In this document: positions 9,147-18,297 of the stretch, piece by piece
Layout of the letters: each line of letters begins with the position of its first letter
How positions within the stretch are numbered: position 1 is the stretch's first letter
Assembly: GCA_004173515.1 (NCBI GenBank)
Contig: SECN01000023.1
Coordinates: 1-64,000, forward strand
Source of the DNA: Myxococcaceae bacterium
Lineage (GTDB): Bacteria; Myxococcota; Myxococcia; Myxococcales; Myxococcaceae
DNA length: 64,000 nucleotides
Direction: 5' to 3'
Made by a program: the position numbers and the translations under genes
Notes under the pieces: model-generated
What the model was told of the DNA's origin: nothing
Seen by the model: only the letters and a program-made list of their open reading frames with translations
Database searches by the model: none

Positions 9147-10103
9147 TCAAACGCGGCGCGTGCGGGAGCGGGACCGCCAGAGCTGGAGCGTGGTGAGAAG
9201 GCCCAGCGCCGTAAGGCCCCCGCCCGCCTGGGAGCAGCCTTCCTTCTCGGGAGCAGGGGCGGCGGGGTCGGGGTCCTCCGGGCACGTCTGCGTGAAGGAG
9301 ACCTCCAGCGGTGGGAGCGCAACCCCTGAATGTTCGAGCACCGGCCGCAGCGTGGCCACATGCACTCCGGGTGCGAGGCCCCGGTCGGAGGGGCGCTCGA
9401 TGGCCGCCGAGTCGTCGCAGACCGTGTAGAGGCGCAGCAGGTCGCGCGTGAAGAGCAGTCGGCTCGCGACGGTGAACTCGCCCGTGGGGCCCACGGCGCC
9501 GTGCTCCGCCCGGGCCCATGTCTGGCCATCCACCTCCAGCGTCCAATGTACCCACGGCAGAAAGGGCACCAGCTCCGGCGAGGGGGTGAAGCCCAGGATC
9601 CGCGTGCTGCCCTCCACGGAAACCGAACACAGCGCGCCGCCGTACACCTCCAGGGGACCGTGCTGTTCAATCCCGGCCTCCAGGACACCTGAAGTGCCAG
9701 GCAGTGGCAGCGCCGGTCCCACGGTGAAGCTCGCGGCCTCGGTCTGGGTCTCCTGGTAGCAGGGGCTGGTGGCCTCCACGCGATAGGTGTTTCCGGGGAC
9801 GAGCGGCCCGGTGGGCACCAGGGCCGCGCTTCCGAGTGCGCCGGAGGTGACCGTCGCCTCCACGGGGGCGCCCTCCGCCGTGAGCAGCCGGACGCCCGCC
9901 GTGTCGAATGTCATCCGGAAGGGGTGTACGACCACCAGGGCGGGCACGTTTGCCGGCACCTCCCCATTCGCGGAGCGCGCGACGCGGACATCCTTGCCGA
10001 AACAGACAGGACCGCTGCACGCCTCCGCGGAAGGGGGCAGGGCTCCGCCCAGTCCCAACACGCACGTCCCCACGCCCAGGGCCTTCCAACCCGATTTCCT
10101 CAT
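9147..10103 (-). CDS. Secreted protein with MYXO-CTERM-type tail (paralogue B)
   Basis: 318 residues from ATG 10103 (MRKSGWKALGVGTCVLGLGG), where the signal peptide begins; the open frame continues upstream with no credible start. The body parallels the neighbour (VPALVVVHPFRMTFDTAGVR, SPELVPFLPWVHWTLEVDG, RGLAPGVHVATL), and the tail is GCSQAGGG, LTALGLLTTLQL, WRSRSRTRR. The pair arose by tandem duplication and has since diverged. Both are probably surface-displayed proteins of unknown function. Confidence 0.78.
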   Translation of the reverse strand: MRKSGWKALGVGTCVLGLGGALPPSAEACSGPVCFGKDVRVARSANGEVPANVPALVVVHPFRMTFDTAGVRLLTAEGAPVEATVTSGALGSAALVPTGPLVPGNTYRVEATSPCYQETQTEAASFTVGPALPLPGTSGVLEAGIEQHGPLEVYGGALCSVSVEGSTRILGFTPSPELVPFLPWVHWTLEVDGQTWARAEHGAVGPTGEFTVASRLLFTRDLLRLYTVCDDSAAIERPSDRGLAPGVHVATLRPVLEHSGVALPPLEVSFTQTCPEDPDPAAPAPEKEGCSQAGGGLTALGLLTTLQLWRSRSRTRRV

Positions 10104-10219
10104 GGAGGTTGAGACACCCGGGCCCGACGGATTGGGACATGGCGACCGTTCGCCCTCCAGGCGCGACCGCTGGGCCCGTGAGAACACACTCCGCCGGCCC
10201 GGAGACGGACACTCCGGGC

Positions 10220-11362
10220 ATGCGACGCGGACTCCTCCTGGTGTTGGCCGTGGCGGTATGGCTTCCCCTGCTCCATGGGGTGTTCCTTCCCGGTGACCTG
10301 TCGGAGCTCGCGGGCGCACTGGCCTTGCGCCAGCGCGTGTTCTCACTCCAGGAGGTGAGTGCGGAGCGGGACGTGCTTCACCGCACCAACCCGGAGTGGG
10401 ACCTGATGGTGCGCACCTTCTCCGTGCTCTCCTTCGCGAACCTCGCGTTGTCGAAGCCCGCGCGGAAGGCGGAGCACCTGGCCGTCGTGGATGCGTGGAT
10501 CGCTCGGACGCTGCGCGACGAACGCCGGGCCCATGAGGCCTTCTTCCTGCCCTACGTGAACGGGGGCCCCTTTCGAGATCCGGCGGGCCGCAGCCTCTTC
10601 GTGAACGGGGAGCTGGCGTTGATGCTCGCGGCCCGCCAGATGGTGGAGCCGCGCGCGGACTACGCACCGCTGCTGCGCGAGCGCGTGGACCTCATCACCG
10701 GCCAGTTGGAGCGCGCTCCGGCCTTGTCGGGAGAGAGCTATCCCGACGAGGGGTGGACCTTCTGCAACACGGTGGCGCTCGCGGCGCTGCGCCTGTCCGA
10801 TGTCGTGGATGGACGGGATCACGGTCCGTTGTTGCGCCGGTGGGTGGTGTCCGCGCGCGAGCACCTGATGGACGCGAAGCAGGGCCTGCTCGTGTCGAGC
10901 TTCACCTACGACGGCGTGACGAAGGACGGACCGGAGGGCTCCACGCTGTGGCTCGCCGCGCACATGCTCCAGGTGGTGGACGCGGACTTCGCGCGCGAGC
11001 AGTACCTGCGCGCCCGTCAGGCGTTGATGGGGCAGGCGCTCGGCTTCGCGTGGGCGGCGGAGTGGCCGGTGGACGGGGAGGCGGTCCAGGACATCGACTC
11101 CGGGCCGACCATTCCGTGGGTGAACGCCAACGCGGGCTCCAGTGGGTTGGCGCTCGTGGGGGCGGCGGCGTTCGACGATGAGGAGGTGCTGCACGGGCTC
11201 CTCACCAGCCTCCACTTCGCGGCCTTTCCCGTGCGCGATGACACGGGATTGCGCTTCGCCGCGGGAAACCTGCTCGCGGACGCGGTGCTGTTGTATTCAC
11301 TCGTGGAGGGCCCCCTCTGGCGTCTGGCCATGACGTCGCCGGGCCTGGAGGCACACCGATGA
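10220..11362 (+). CDS. Membrane-anchored protein with alpha-helical toroid-like domain, function unknown
   Basis: 380 residues from ATG 10220 (MRRGLLLVLAVAVWLPLL), chosen because a basic N-terminus and a transmembrane or signal segment follow directly. The rest is helical with aromatic and Asp-rich turns (FFLPYVNGGPFRDPAGR, YPDEGWTFCNTVALAALRL, SSFTYDGVTKDGPEGST, DIDSGPTIPWVNANAGSSG), reminiscent of alpha/alpha-toroid enzymes such as the linalool dehydratase-like group. That assignment is tentative. It overlaps the next gene by 4 nt (ATGA), so the two are translationally coupled. Confidence 0.6.
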   Translation: MRRGLLLVLAVAVWLPLLHGVFLPGDLSELAGALALRQRVFSLQEVSAERDVLHRTNPEWDLMVRTFSVLSFANLALSKPARKAEHLAVVDAWIARTLRDERRAHEAFFLPYVNGGPFRDPAGRSLFVNGELALMLAARQMVEPRADYAPLLRERVDLITGQLERAPALSGESYPDEGWTFCNTVALAALRLSDVVDGRDHGPLLRRWVVSAREHLMDAKQGLLVSSFTYDGVTKDGPEGSTLWLAAHMLQVVDADFAREQYLRARQALMGQALGFAWAAEWPVDGEAVQDIDSGPTIPWVNANAGSSGLALVGAAAFDDEEVLHGLLTSLHFAAFPVRDDTGLRFAAGNLLADAVLLYSLVEGPLWRLAMTSPGLEAHR

Positions 11363-11604
11363 TGCGCCATCCCTTCGTGGTCGCGGCGCTGGGCCTCTTC
11401 GCGCTCTTCCTGCTGTCGCATCTGGCCGGAGGCCGTCAGTACGTGGGCGTGCTGTCCGGCACGGTGGTGGGCGGCGCCGGGGGCGCGGGGTTCGGACTGC
11501 TCTATGTGCTGGCGTGGTTCGGCGCGGTGCTGGCCGCGCCGGTGTTGCTGCTCGCGGGGCTCCTGGACGGCGCGCTTGCGCGTGTCTTTCGTGCGAGGCA
11601 TTGA
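11359..11604 (+). CDS. Small two-helix membrane protein
   Basis: 81 residues: two hydrophobic segments (about 6-22 and 48-70) separated by a Gly-rich loop (GTVVGGAGGAGFG), with a basic C-terminus ARVFRARH. The start overlaps the stop of the preceding gene as ATGA, indicating coupling and a shared membrane function. No family recognised. Confidence 0.6.
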   Translation: MMRHPFVVAALGLFALFLLSHLAGGRQYVGVLSGTVVGGAGGAGFGLLYVLAWFGAVLAAPVLLLAGLLDGALARVFRARH

Positions 11605-11610
11605 GCGGCG

Positions 11611-12900
11611 TCAGCGTCGGTACGGCGTGCCGCCCTTCATGACGAGCCGCACCTGACGCACGGCGGAGATGTCCTGCGTGGGGTCGCCCTCCACGGCGAC
11701 GAGGTCCGCGAGCAGACCGGCCTTCACCTGTCCGATGCGGTCCTCGCGGTGCAGCATGCGCGCGTTGCCGGAGGTGGCGGCCTGGAGCGCCTGCGCGGGC
11801 GTCACACCCTGGGCGACCAGCAGCTCCAACTCCCGAGCGTTGTCCCCATGCGCGAACACGCCCGAGTCCCCGCCCACGCACAGGGGCACGCCCGCGGACA
11901 GCGCGGCCTTGAGGCCCGCGTTCTTCTTCTTCAGCGACTCCGGCTCCGGATCCACGCCCCGCTTCCAGCCCCGGTACTGGAGTTGCGCGTCGCCCGCCGC
12001 CAGGGTGGGGCACAGGAACACGCCCCGCTGCGCCATCAGCTTCCAGACCTCGGGCGTGCCGCCGTCGCCGTGCTCGATGCTCTCCGCGCCAGCCAGCACC
12101 GCGCGCCGCATGCCCTCCGGCGTGCTGGCGTGCACCGCCACCGGCCGGCCGCCGCTCTTCGCCGTCTCCACGATGAGGCGCAGCTCCTCCAGGGAGAAGG
12201 TGGGCAGGGCCTCGCCATTGGGGCCCCAGCGGTAGTCGCCGTAGACCTTGATCCAGTCCGCGCCGCGACCCATCTGTCCGCGCACCGCGCGCACCAGTCC
12301 GTCCACGCCGTCGGCTTCCTCCGCGCCCTGGGGGATGGCCCATTCGGAGGCGAACCCCTTGGGCCCATAGCTGCCGGTGGCCACCAGCGCGCGCGTGGTG
12401 ACGAGCATGCGAGGGCCCGGGATGATGCCCTGGTCGATGGCCTGCTTGAGGCCCACGTCGGCGTCGCCCGCGCCCTCGGTGCCCAGGTCGCGAGTGGTGG
12501 TGAAGCCCGCGAGCAGCGCCGCCTTCGCGTGGTTCGTGGCCCGCGCCACCCGCAGCGCCAGGGACTCCTTGAGCACCTGGTCGTTCCACGACGCCTCGTT
12601 GTACGGGTGCAGGAACAGGTGCGAGTGGCCCTCGATGAGTCCGGGAAGCAGCGTGGTCCCGGGCAGGTCGATGACCTCCGTGCCCTCCGGTGCCTTCACG
12701 CTCTGCGCGGGGCCTGCCGCGACGATGCGCTCACCGGTGACGAGCACCGTCCAACCCGTGTGGGGCTTGGGCGTGGTGCCGTCGAAGACGCGTGCTGGAC
12801 GCAGCAGGTACGAGCCGGGCGTCTGGGCCTGGACGGGCGCGGTGGCGAGGACGGCGAACAGGACGGTGGCGAGGAGCGGGGTGCGCATGGCGGAGGACAT
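11611..12900 (-). CDS. Secreted amidohydrolase (imidazolonepropionase/prolidase-like)
   Basis: 429 residues with a cleavable signal ending near APVQAQ. The amidohydrolase metal set is present: GHSHLFLHP (HxH), WIKVYGD (bridging Lys), VAVHAST (His), SIEHGDGG (His) and [12 protein letters not shown] (Asp). The beta-sandwich halves appear as TLLPGL at the front and [13 protein letters not shown] at the back. Known relatives hydrolyse dipeptides or cyclic amides; the substrate is unknown. An alternative start at the Met of [10 protein letters not shown] (12888) fits the signal peptide equally well. No operon partner; its 3' end converges on 11604. Confidence 0.82.
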   Translation of the reverse strand: MSSAMRTPLLATVLFAVLATAPVQAQTPGSYLLRPARVFDGTTPKPHTGWTVLVTGERIVAAGPAQSVKAPEGTEVIDLPGTTLLPGLIEGHSHLFLHPYNEASWNDQVLKESLALRVARATNHAKAALLAGFTTTRDLGTEGAGDADVGLKQAIDQGIIPGPRMLVTTRALVATGSYGPKGFASEWAIPQGAEEADGVDGLVRAVRGQMGRGADWIKVYGDYRWGPNGEALPTFSLEELRLIVETAKSGGRPVAVHASTPEGMRRAVLAGAESIEHGDGGTPEVWKLMAQRGVFLCPTLAAGDAQLQYRGWKRGVDPEPESLKKKNAGLKAALSAGVPLCVGGDSGVFAHGDNARELELLVAQGVTPAQALQAATSGNARMLHREDRIGQVKAGLLADLVAVEGDPTQDISAVRQVRLVMKGGTPYRR

Positions 12901-12947
12901 GGTCGGACGGTGGACCGTTCAATGTCACACGTGAAGGGTCGGAATGC

Positions 12948-13331
12948 TCATTCCTGGTGTTTCTCCAGGTCCTGCGGCGTCAGGGAAGGAACCAGGGTGA
13001 GTTCGCCGGACGCCTCTCTCCAGACCGCGTGCGTCCTCCCCGCGACCCTGACCAGGGCGCCGACGTTCTGGCCCTGCGCCTGCGCTAGCCATTGGCGGGC
13101 GTCTGGCATCGACACGAACTCCTGTTCGATAAGGTTCGCGTCGGTGGCGGGCGCGTCCGCGTCTCGCAGATACGCCCTGAAGCCGTCGAGCATCGAGAGC
13201 TTGTGGAAGTAGTGCAGGCCGTAGGCGGCGATTCTCAGGACGTGCTCATCCTCTGGGGACGAAGCCATGGACAGTCGCTCCAGGACGGGGAAGAGGGCGT
13301 CGAAGTCAAACTCATGGAGCGCGGATGGCAT
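12948..13331 (-). CDS. Hypothetical protein
   Basis: 127 residues from ATG 13331 (MPSALHEFDFDALFPVLERL). The open frame extends upstream but loses coding-like third positions there and would run through the promoter of the divergent DUF2381 gene. The protein is soluble and helical (FHKLSMLDGFRAYLRD) with a small beta C-terminus (GALVRVAGRTHAVWREASGE). Family not recognised. Head-to-head with a DUF2381 gene. Confidence 0.55.
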   Translation of the reverse strand: MPSALHEFDFDALFPVLERLSMASSPEDEHVLRIAAYGLHYFHKLSMLDGFRAYLRDADAPATDANLIEQEFVSMPDARQWLAQAQGQNVGALVRVAGRTHAVWREASGELTLVPSLTPQDLEKHQE

Positions 13332-13400
13332 GGGCTTGGGGTGTGGAGACTCCGACACGTCACCTGATTCTGGTAGGGTGTGACGCTGGAGGTTACCAGC

Positions 13401-14336
13401 GTGTTCGCATCCTGGCAGGTTGTTTTTCCAATCATGTTGCTGGTGCTGAGCACGGCGGCCCTGGCGCAGCCGGCAGGTGCGGACAAGCGCGTCCCACCAG
13501 GGCGCCGGCTCGTCGTCCGGGCGGATGAGGCGACGACGCTGCACCTGCTACGCGTCGCTCCCGGCGTGGTCACCACCGTCGTGTTCAACGACGACATCGT
13601 GCCGTCCTCCGTGGACACGAAGGCATTGGCCTCCCTGTTCGCCCAGGTCAAGGTGTATCCGGGCGTGATGGTGCTGCGCCCCTCCGTGGCCATCCCGGAG
13701 TCAGCGCGTCCGCTCGTCACGGCACGCTTCGCGGGCGAGGACGCACCCCGGCAGGTGACGTTCCTGCTCGTCACCGACCCCAAGGAGGTGGACACCGTCG
13801 TGGAGGTTTCCCGTCACGCCCTGTCCGCCGAGGCTCTGGCGGAGGAGCTGATCCTGCTGCGGGGACGGAGCGCCGCCGCCGAGGCGGGGTTCGCCACCCT
13901 GCGTGCGCAGTGCGCCCAGACGGGATTGGGGGGCGCGGTGCTCACGGGGGCACTGGAGCCCTATCCAATGTCGCTCGAGCGGCTCGGCACGGGATTCGTG
14001 GAGCCAGGGCTGAAGGTCGTCGGAGGACCCGCGGTGCTCTACAGCCAACTGTCCACTCGGATGGTGGCCTTCAACTTGGAGAATGCCCCGGACATGCCGC
14101 CATGGATGCCCGGCATGGCTCGGCTGGTTCAGGTCGAGCCGAGCGGAGAGGCCGGCCGCCTCATCCTGACGGCACCCGTCAGGATGCTGGAGGCAGGCCT
14201 CGCACCAGGAACGAGCGCCCGGGCTGTGGTCGAGTGGAACATGCCGAAAGGCTCGGAGCCGGGCTCCCGCTATGTGTTGGAGGTCCAGAACGAGCAAGGC
14301 GACCGCGTCGTGCGGTGGGAGGGATTGTCCCTATGA
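13401..14336 (+). CDS. DUF2381 family protein (TIGR02268, Myxococcus paralogous family)
   Basis: 311 residues from GTG 13401, chosen because GGAGG ends 8 nt upstream and the product then opens with a signal peptide (FASWQVVFPIMLLVLSTAAL, cleaved after ALAQ); an upstream GTG at 13380 lies ahead of that site. The body has family motifs: TTLHLLRVAPGVVTTVVFND, a VTFLLVTDP strand, a helical EALAEELILLRGR segment and a C-terminal beta domain (RAVVEWNMPKGSEPGSRYVL). The family occurs almost only in myxobacteria, exported, with unknown function, and commonly next to Ser/Thr kinases, as here: the stop overlaps the kinase ATG by 4 nt. Confidence 0.85.
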   Translation: MFASWQVVFPIMLLVLSTAALAQPAGADKRVPPGRRLVVRADEATTLHLLRVAPGVVTTVVFNDDIVPSSVDTKALASLFAQVKVYPGVMVLRPSVAIPESARPLVTARFAGEDAPRQVTFLLVTDPKEVDTVVEVSRHALSAEALAEELILLRGRSAAAEAGFATLRAQCAQTGLGGAVLTGALEPYPMSLERLGTGFVEPGLKVVGGPAVLYSQLSTRMVAFNLENAPDMPPWMPGMARLVQVEPSGEAGRLILTAPVRMLEAGLAPGTSARAVVEWNMPKGSEPGSRYVLEVQNEQGDRVVRWEGLSL

Positions 14337-16219
14337 GCAGCGAGTCGCCGGAAGTCGAACGCCCCGGGGCGGAGTTGGGGCGGATCCTATCGTCCGCGGA
14401 ATGGTTGCCGCCGGGCACCCGCGTGGATCGCTGGGAGGTGGTGGGACGGCTGGGAGCGGGAGGCTACGGGACCACCTACTCGGTGCGCCGGGCGGGACGC
14501 AGGCGTGGGCAGCTGTATGCGTTGAAGCTGTCGCGGCGCCCCGGAGAGCGTTGGTTCGCCAGGGAGGTGGCGCTGCTGGCCCGCGTGCGCCACCGGGCCG
14601 TGGTGCGGTTGGTGACGCATGGCGTATGGCGGCTGGGACCCGTGGAGCACCCGTATCTGGTGATGGAGTACGTGGACGGCGAATCCCTCTACGACTGGGC
14701 CCTGGCCCGCAATCCCACGGCCCGTCAGGTCGCGAGGCTGCTGGTGCAGGTGCTGGAGGCGCTGGCCGCCGCGCACCGTGAGGGGGCGTTGCACCGCGAC
14801 TTCAAGGGGGACAACGTCCTCGTCGCAGCCGACGGCAAGGTGAAGCTGCTGGATTGGGGCGCGGGTTGGTATGCGGGGGCGCCCTCCCTCACCGCCACCG
14901 CCCAACTGCCTCCGGGCAGTCCGCGTTACTACAGCCCCCAGCTCTTCCGGTGGCGGGCGCTGGCGGAGCGTCGGCCTGGGGAGACGGAGCCCTACCGCTA
15001 CACGATCCCGGATGAGCTGTACGCGGTCGGTGTGACCTTCTATCACCTGCTGACGGATCAATATCCCGCCATTCAATGGCTTGCGCCCTTGGATCCCCTG
15101 TCGCCTCATGGCTTGCATCCCCTGAAGGAACTCAACCCCCGCCTACCCGAGGTGTTGGAGTCCGTCGTCTTAAGGCTGCTGGCCTTCTCGCCCGAGCATC
15201 GTCCCGAGGGCGCGGCGGTCCTGGCTGTCGAAGTGCGCCGGGCGCTGGCGGTGGCTGACACGGCGTGGGATGCGCCGCTGTTCGACTGGCGCGAACCGAC
15301 CTCCAGTGGTTCGCGCACGACGTTCGAGGCGGCGGAGGTCCGGGGACCCGTGATGCCAGGGCAGGAGGTCGCCCTGCGGGAGGCCCGAGCGCGGCACGTG
15401 GAAGAAGTTCACCGATGGCGCGCGGCCCGGGAGCTGCGTCAGCGTGATCCGGAGAAGGTGGCCGCTGCCGAGGCCCGCTCGCTCGGTGCTATTCGGAGGA
15501 GCGGGACCTCGTGGTCTTCGCACACCCTGCGGCGGGGCGGGCTCGTCGTGCTGCTGGTGGGAGCGCTTGTCGCGGGTCTCACCTTGTGGCGCCCGTGGCG
15601 GGGATCTTCGATGCCCGTCCAACTAATGGCGCCGCGCGCTGGGCTGGACCAAGCTCGCGCGCCGCTGACGGGCACGCCCCCGCTCAGCTCACCCCAGCAG
15701 GAGAAGGAAGACATGAGCATCCGTGCACCGCGGCAGGCAGCCGTTGTCTCCCCAGCGGGGCGCTCCCAGGCGCTCAAGCGTTGCTCCCTGGTGGGAGCGG
15801 CCGCCCTCGCTGCGTGCACGGGCTCGCAGGTTCGTCCCGATCCGAGCCGCTGCCCGGACGGCGCGTTGGAGGCCATGCGCGAACTCCACATGGGCGAGGG
15901 CGGCAGCGGCGACATCTACACGGACGTCAACCAGCCAGGCGCGGCCTCGGATGAACTGCTCGTGCGCGATGGCCCCATCGTCAGCATGGTCAACAATCGC
16001 TTTGGAGAGCTGCCCGAAGGGACCCTTCTGCACGGGCGACTCTGGACAGGCGGGCCGCAGGTGACGGGGCGCTATACCCGGGCAGAACTGCCGGACCGGC
16101 GCAGCTATCCGGTGTGCCTCGTCTTCGGGAACATCGATGGCTTCCCACGAGAACCATCCCAGCCGCCTGGGACGGTGGGGCGCGCCGCGTCCTTCCTCGT
16201 CGTGCACTCCTTCCCGTGA
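14333..16219 (+). CDS. Membrane Ser/Thr protein kinase with C-terminal lipoprotein-like domain
   Basis: 628 residues. The kinase domain (about 30-310) has LGAGGYGTTY (Gly loop, about residue 39), ALKLSRR (VAIK lysine), LHRDFKGDN (catalytic loop) and LLDWGAG in place of DFG, so it is probably active. A single transmembrane helix (GGLVVLLVGALVAGLTLW, about 401-420) leads to a C-terminal region of about 200 residues. That region contains an internal Met at 15713 preceded by AGGAGAAGGAAG, then a basic segment and a textbook lipobox (AALAAC), then a domain with GTLLHGRLWTGGPQVTGRYTRAELP. It is coupled by ATGA to the DUF2381 gene. Inferred: a signalling unit with an exported sensor. Confidence 0.88.
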   Translation: MSSESPEVERPGAELGRILSSAEWLPPGTRVDRWEVVGRLGAGGYGTTYSVRRAGRRRGQLYALKLSRRPGERWFAREVALLARVRHRAVVRLVTHGVWRLGPVEHPYLVMEYVDGESLYDWALARNPTARQVARLLVQVLEALAAAHREGALHRDFKGDNVLVAADGKVKLLDWGAGWYAGAPSLTATAQLPPGSPRYYSPQLFRWRALAERRPGETEPYRYTIPDELYAVGVTFYHLLTDQYPAIQWLAPLDPLSPHGLHPLKELNPRLPEVLESVVLRLLAFSPEHRPEGAAVLAVEVRRALAVADTAWDAPLFDWREPTSSGSRTTFEAAEVRGPVMPGQEVALREARARHVEEVHRWRAARELRQRDPEKVAAAEARSLGAIRRSGTSWSSHTLRRGGLVVLLVGALVAGLTLWRPWRGSSMPVQLMAPRAGLDQARAPLTGTPPLSSPQQEKEDMSIRAPRQAAVVSPAGRSQALKRCSLVGAAALAACTGSQVRPDPSRCPDGALEAMRELHMGEGGSGDIYTDVNQPGAASDELLVRDGPIVSMVNNRFGELPEGTLLHGRLWTGGPQVTGRYTRAELPDRRSYPVCLVFGNIDGFPREPSQPPGTVGRAASFLVVHSFP

Positions 16220-16292
16220 GCCCGAACGCTGGCTGATGCCCAACGGAAGGCGGGTTCGTTCGGTCCGACTCCAGGGCCGGGCGTCCCCTGCC

Positions 16293-16327
16293 GGTCCGGC
16301 GTCGCCGCGCAGCGACAACGCCGGACC
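16293..16327. terminator. Bidirectional hairpin between convergent genes
   Basis: 10-bp perfect outer stem (GGTCCGGCGT with ACGCCGGACC) plus an inner CGC/GCG pairing, between stops at 16219 (+) and 16341 (-). Confidence 0.6.
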
Positions 16328-16340
16328 TGGGTGACTCACG

Positions 16341-18290
16341 TCACGGTTCCAGCGAGCGGAACACCTTGGTGTCGCCGTCGTAGTTGCCGGGGTTCCAGTA
16401 CACCTTGTCCGCGCCTCCCCGGCCGTCGATGTTCGCGAAGAAGAACCCAGCGTTCTCCGAACCGCTGTAGCCGGTGTTGTCCATCACCGGGCTGCCCGCG
16501 AAGTTCGTCCCGGCGCTCGGGTAGATCTGCATCCGTCCCTGGCGGAAGGTGGGGCGCCAGAAGAGCTTGTCCGCCTTGCCGTCCCCATCCACGTCCGCGA
16601 AGTAGAAGCGCGTCGTGTCCACGCCGCTGGTGCCCGCGTCATGGGCGAACGCGAAGGCGAAGGCCCCCGCTCCGGTGGAGCGGTACACGCGCGTGCGGCC
16701 CCCGTCCTGGTCGGGATTCCACACCACGCGGTCCTCCTTGCCGTCTCCATCCACGTCCGCGAAGTACATCCGCGTGCCCTCGCTGGTGTTCGCCCCCTCC
16801 GTGCTGCGCACCGCCGCGCCGAAGGACGGCGTCGCGCCCCGCTTCGCCACGAAGGTCTCGAAGGCGCCGCTGCGCTCCTTCGGATTCCATCGCACCAGGT
16901 CCGCGCACCCATCCCCCGTCACATCCGCGAAGAACATCCGCGTGGACTCACTCTGGCTGCCGGCCTGTGTGACGGACACGCGGTCTCCGAAGGTGCCGTC
17001 GCACTTCGACGGGTAGATGCGCACCTCGCCGTCGCCCAGCGTCGGCCGCCAGAGGACCTTGTCCGCGCAGCCATCCCCGGTGACGTCCGCGAAGAAGAAC
17101 CGCGTGGTGGCCACGCCGCTCGTCGCGCCCACGTTCTTCACCGCCGCCGCGAAGCCCCCATCACACTTCGACTTCGCCACCCACGTCTCGCCCTCGCCGA
17201 CGGCGTAGTTCCAGGTGATGCGGTCCGCGCAGCCATCCCCCGTGACGTCCGCGAAGAACAACTGCGTGGAGGCGGAGGTGCCATTGGGCGTCGGAGAGAA
17301 GGTGGAACCGGCGGCGAAGATGGCCGGACGGATGGTGGCGAGCACCGGGTAGTGGTCCGACGGCGTGTTGCCGCCGCTCTCCGTCCGATCGATGGCCGGC
17401 GCGGACGACGTGAGCGCGCCACCGTTGTGGAAGATGTAGTCCAGCCGCGAGTAGTTCGTGGACGGCGTGCCGTCCCACGCGTTGTTGAACGTCGCGTCGT
17501 CCTCGCCCGTCGTGCCGTCGAAGCGCGCGGTGCGGAACAGCTTCGCCCCGGCCTCCAGGTCCTCGATGGTGCTCTCGCCCGGCGTGGAACCCTGCGCATC
17601 GACGTTGAAGTCGCCCATCGCGATGACCGGCAGCGCGCCCGGCTTCGTGGACAGGAACGAGGCCATCTGCGCCGCTTCCTTCAACCGTCCCAGCGAACAC
17701 TCCGCCGCGTAGGCGAAGTGCGTGTTCGCCACGAAATACACCTGCCCCGACGTCAGGTCGCGCAGGCCCACCCAGGAGATCTTCTTGCCCTCCGCGTGGC
17801 TGAAGCACGTCGCGCTGGCGCTGTAGGGATTGACCAGCGCCTCGTTGCCCTGGCCCACCTCGGTGGCGATCTCAAAGCGGCTCTTCTTGAAGAAGATGAG
17901 CTTCGGGCTGCCGCCGCCCGGGTTGTGGACACCGTAGGGCTTGTCCGTGCCCGTGAGCCCCGCGATGAGGTCCGCCGGCACGCTGGGCCCGCCCGAGGGC
18001 GCCTGTGCCTCCTGCACGCCAACGACGTCCGCGTTGTTCGCCAGGATGCGCTGGATGACCGCCGCCTTGCGGTTGGGCCACGCTCGCACCCCCGTGTCCA
18101 ACGGCCCCCGCACGTTGTACGTCATCACCCGGAAGGCCCGGTGGCCCGTCACCGCCGAGGCCCGGGCCTCCCCGAGCAAGACATCGCTGGAGGGCAGGTC
18201 GCCGCCAGGGGCGCCCTCCTGCGGACCACAGGCACACACCACGGACGCCAGCGCGCAGGCGCGCACGAAACCGGTTCGGAAGAATCGCAT
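16341..18290 (-). CDS. Endonuclease/exonuclease/phosphatase-family lipoprotein with six VCBS/FG-GAP-like repeats
   Basis: 649 residues from ATG 18290. The signal ends in a lipobox at VVCAC. Residues about 50-340 are an EEP (DNase I/sphingomyelinase-like) domain with all key motifs: MTYNVRG, VVGVQEAQ, ANTHFAY, IAMGDFNVD, RLDYIF and SDHYPV. Residues about 355-649 carry six repeats of about 55 residues, each built on (F/Y)FADV(T/D)GDG..AD...W, a Ca-binding beta-propeller-type array. The substrate could be nucleic acid or phospholipid; export with a propeller fits a secreted degradative enzyme. No Shine-Dalgarno precedes the ATG, and a TATAAT box lies 8 nt upstream (see 18298-18328). Confidence 0.85.
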   Translation of the reverse strand: MRFFRTGFVRACALASVVCACGPQEGAPGGDLPSSDVLLGEARASAVTGHRAFRVMTYNVRGPLDTGVRAWPNRKAAVIQRILANNADVVGVQEAQAPSGGPSVPADLIAGLTGTDKPYGVHNPGGGSPKLIFFKKSRFEIATEVGQGNEALVNPYSASATCFSHAEGKKISWVGLRDLTSGQVYFVANTHFAYAAECSLGRLKEAAQMASFLSTKPGALPVIAMGDFNVDAQGSTPGESTIEDLEAGAKLFRTARFDGTTGEDDATFNNAWDGTPSTNYSRLDYIFHNGGALTSSAPAIDRTESGGNTPSDHYPVLATIRPAIFAAGSTFSPTPNGTSASTQLFFADVTGDGCADRITWNYAVGEGETWVAKSKCDGGFAAAVKNVGATSGVATTRFFFADVTGDGCADKVLWRPTLGDGEVRIYPSKCDGTFGDRVSVTQAGSQSESTRMFFADVTGDGCADLVRWNPKERSGAFETFVAKRGATPSFGAAVRSTEGANTSEGTRMYFADVDGDGKEDRVVWNPDQDGGRTRVYRSTGAGAFAFAFAHDAGTSGVDTTRFYFADVDGDGKADKLFWRPTFRQGRMQIYPSAGTNFAGSPVMDNTGYSGSENAGFFFANIDGRGGADKVYWNPGNYDGDTKVFRSLEP

Positions 18291-18297
18291 GACTGCG

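Noticed and set aside
13332..13544. N-terminal extension of the 127-residue hypothetical protein
   Set aside because: It would run antisense through the promoter and start of the DUF2381 gene and lacks coding-like codons.
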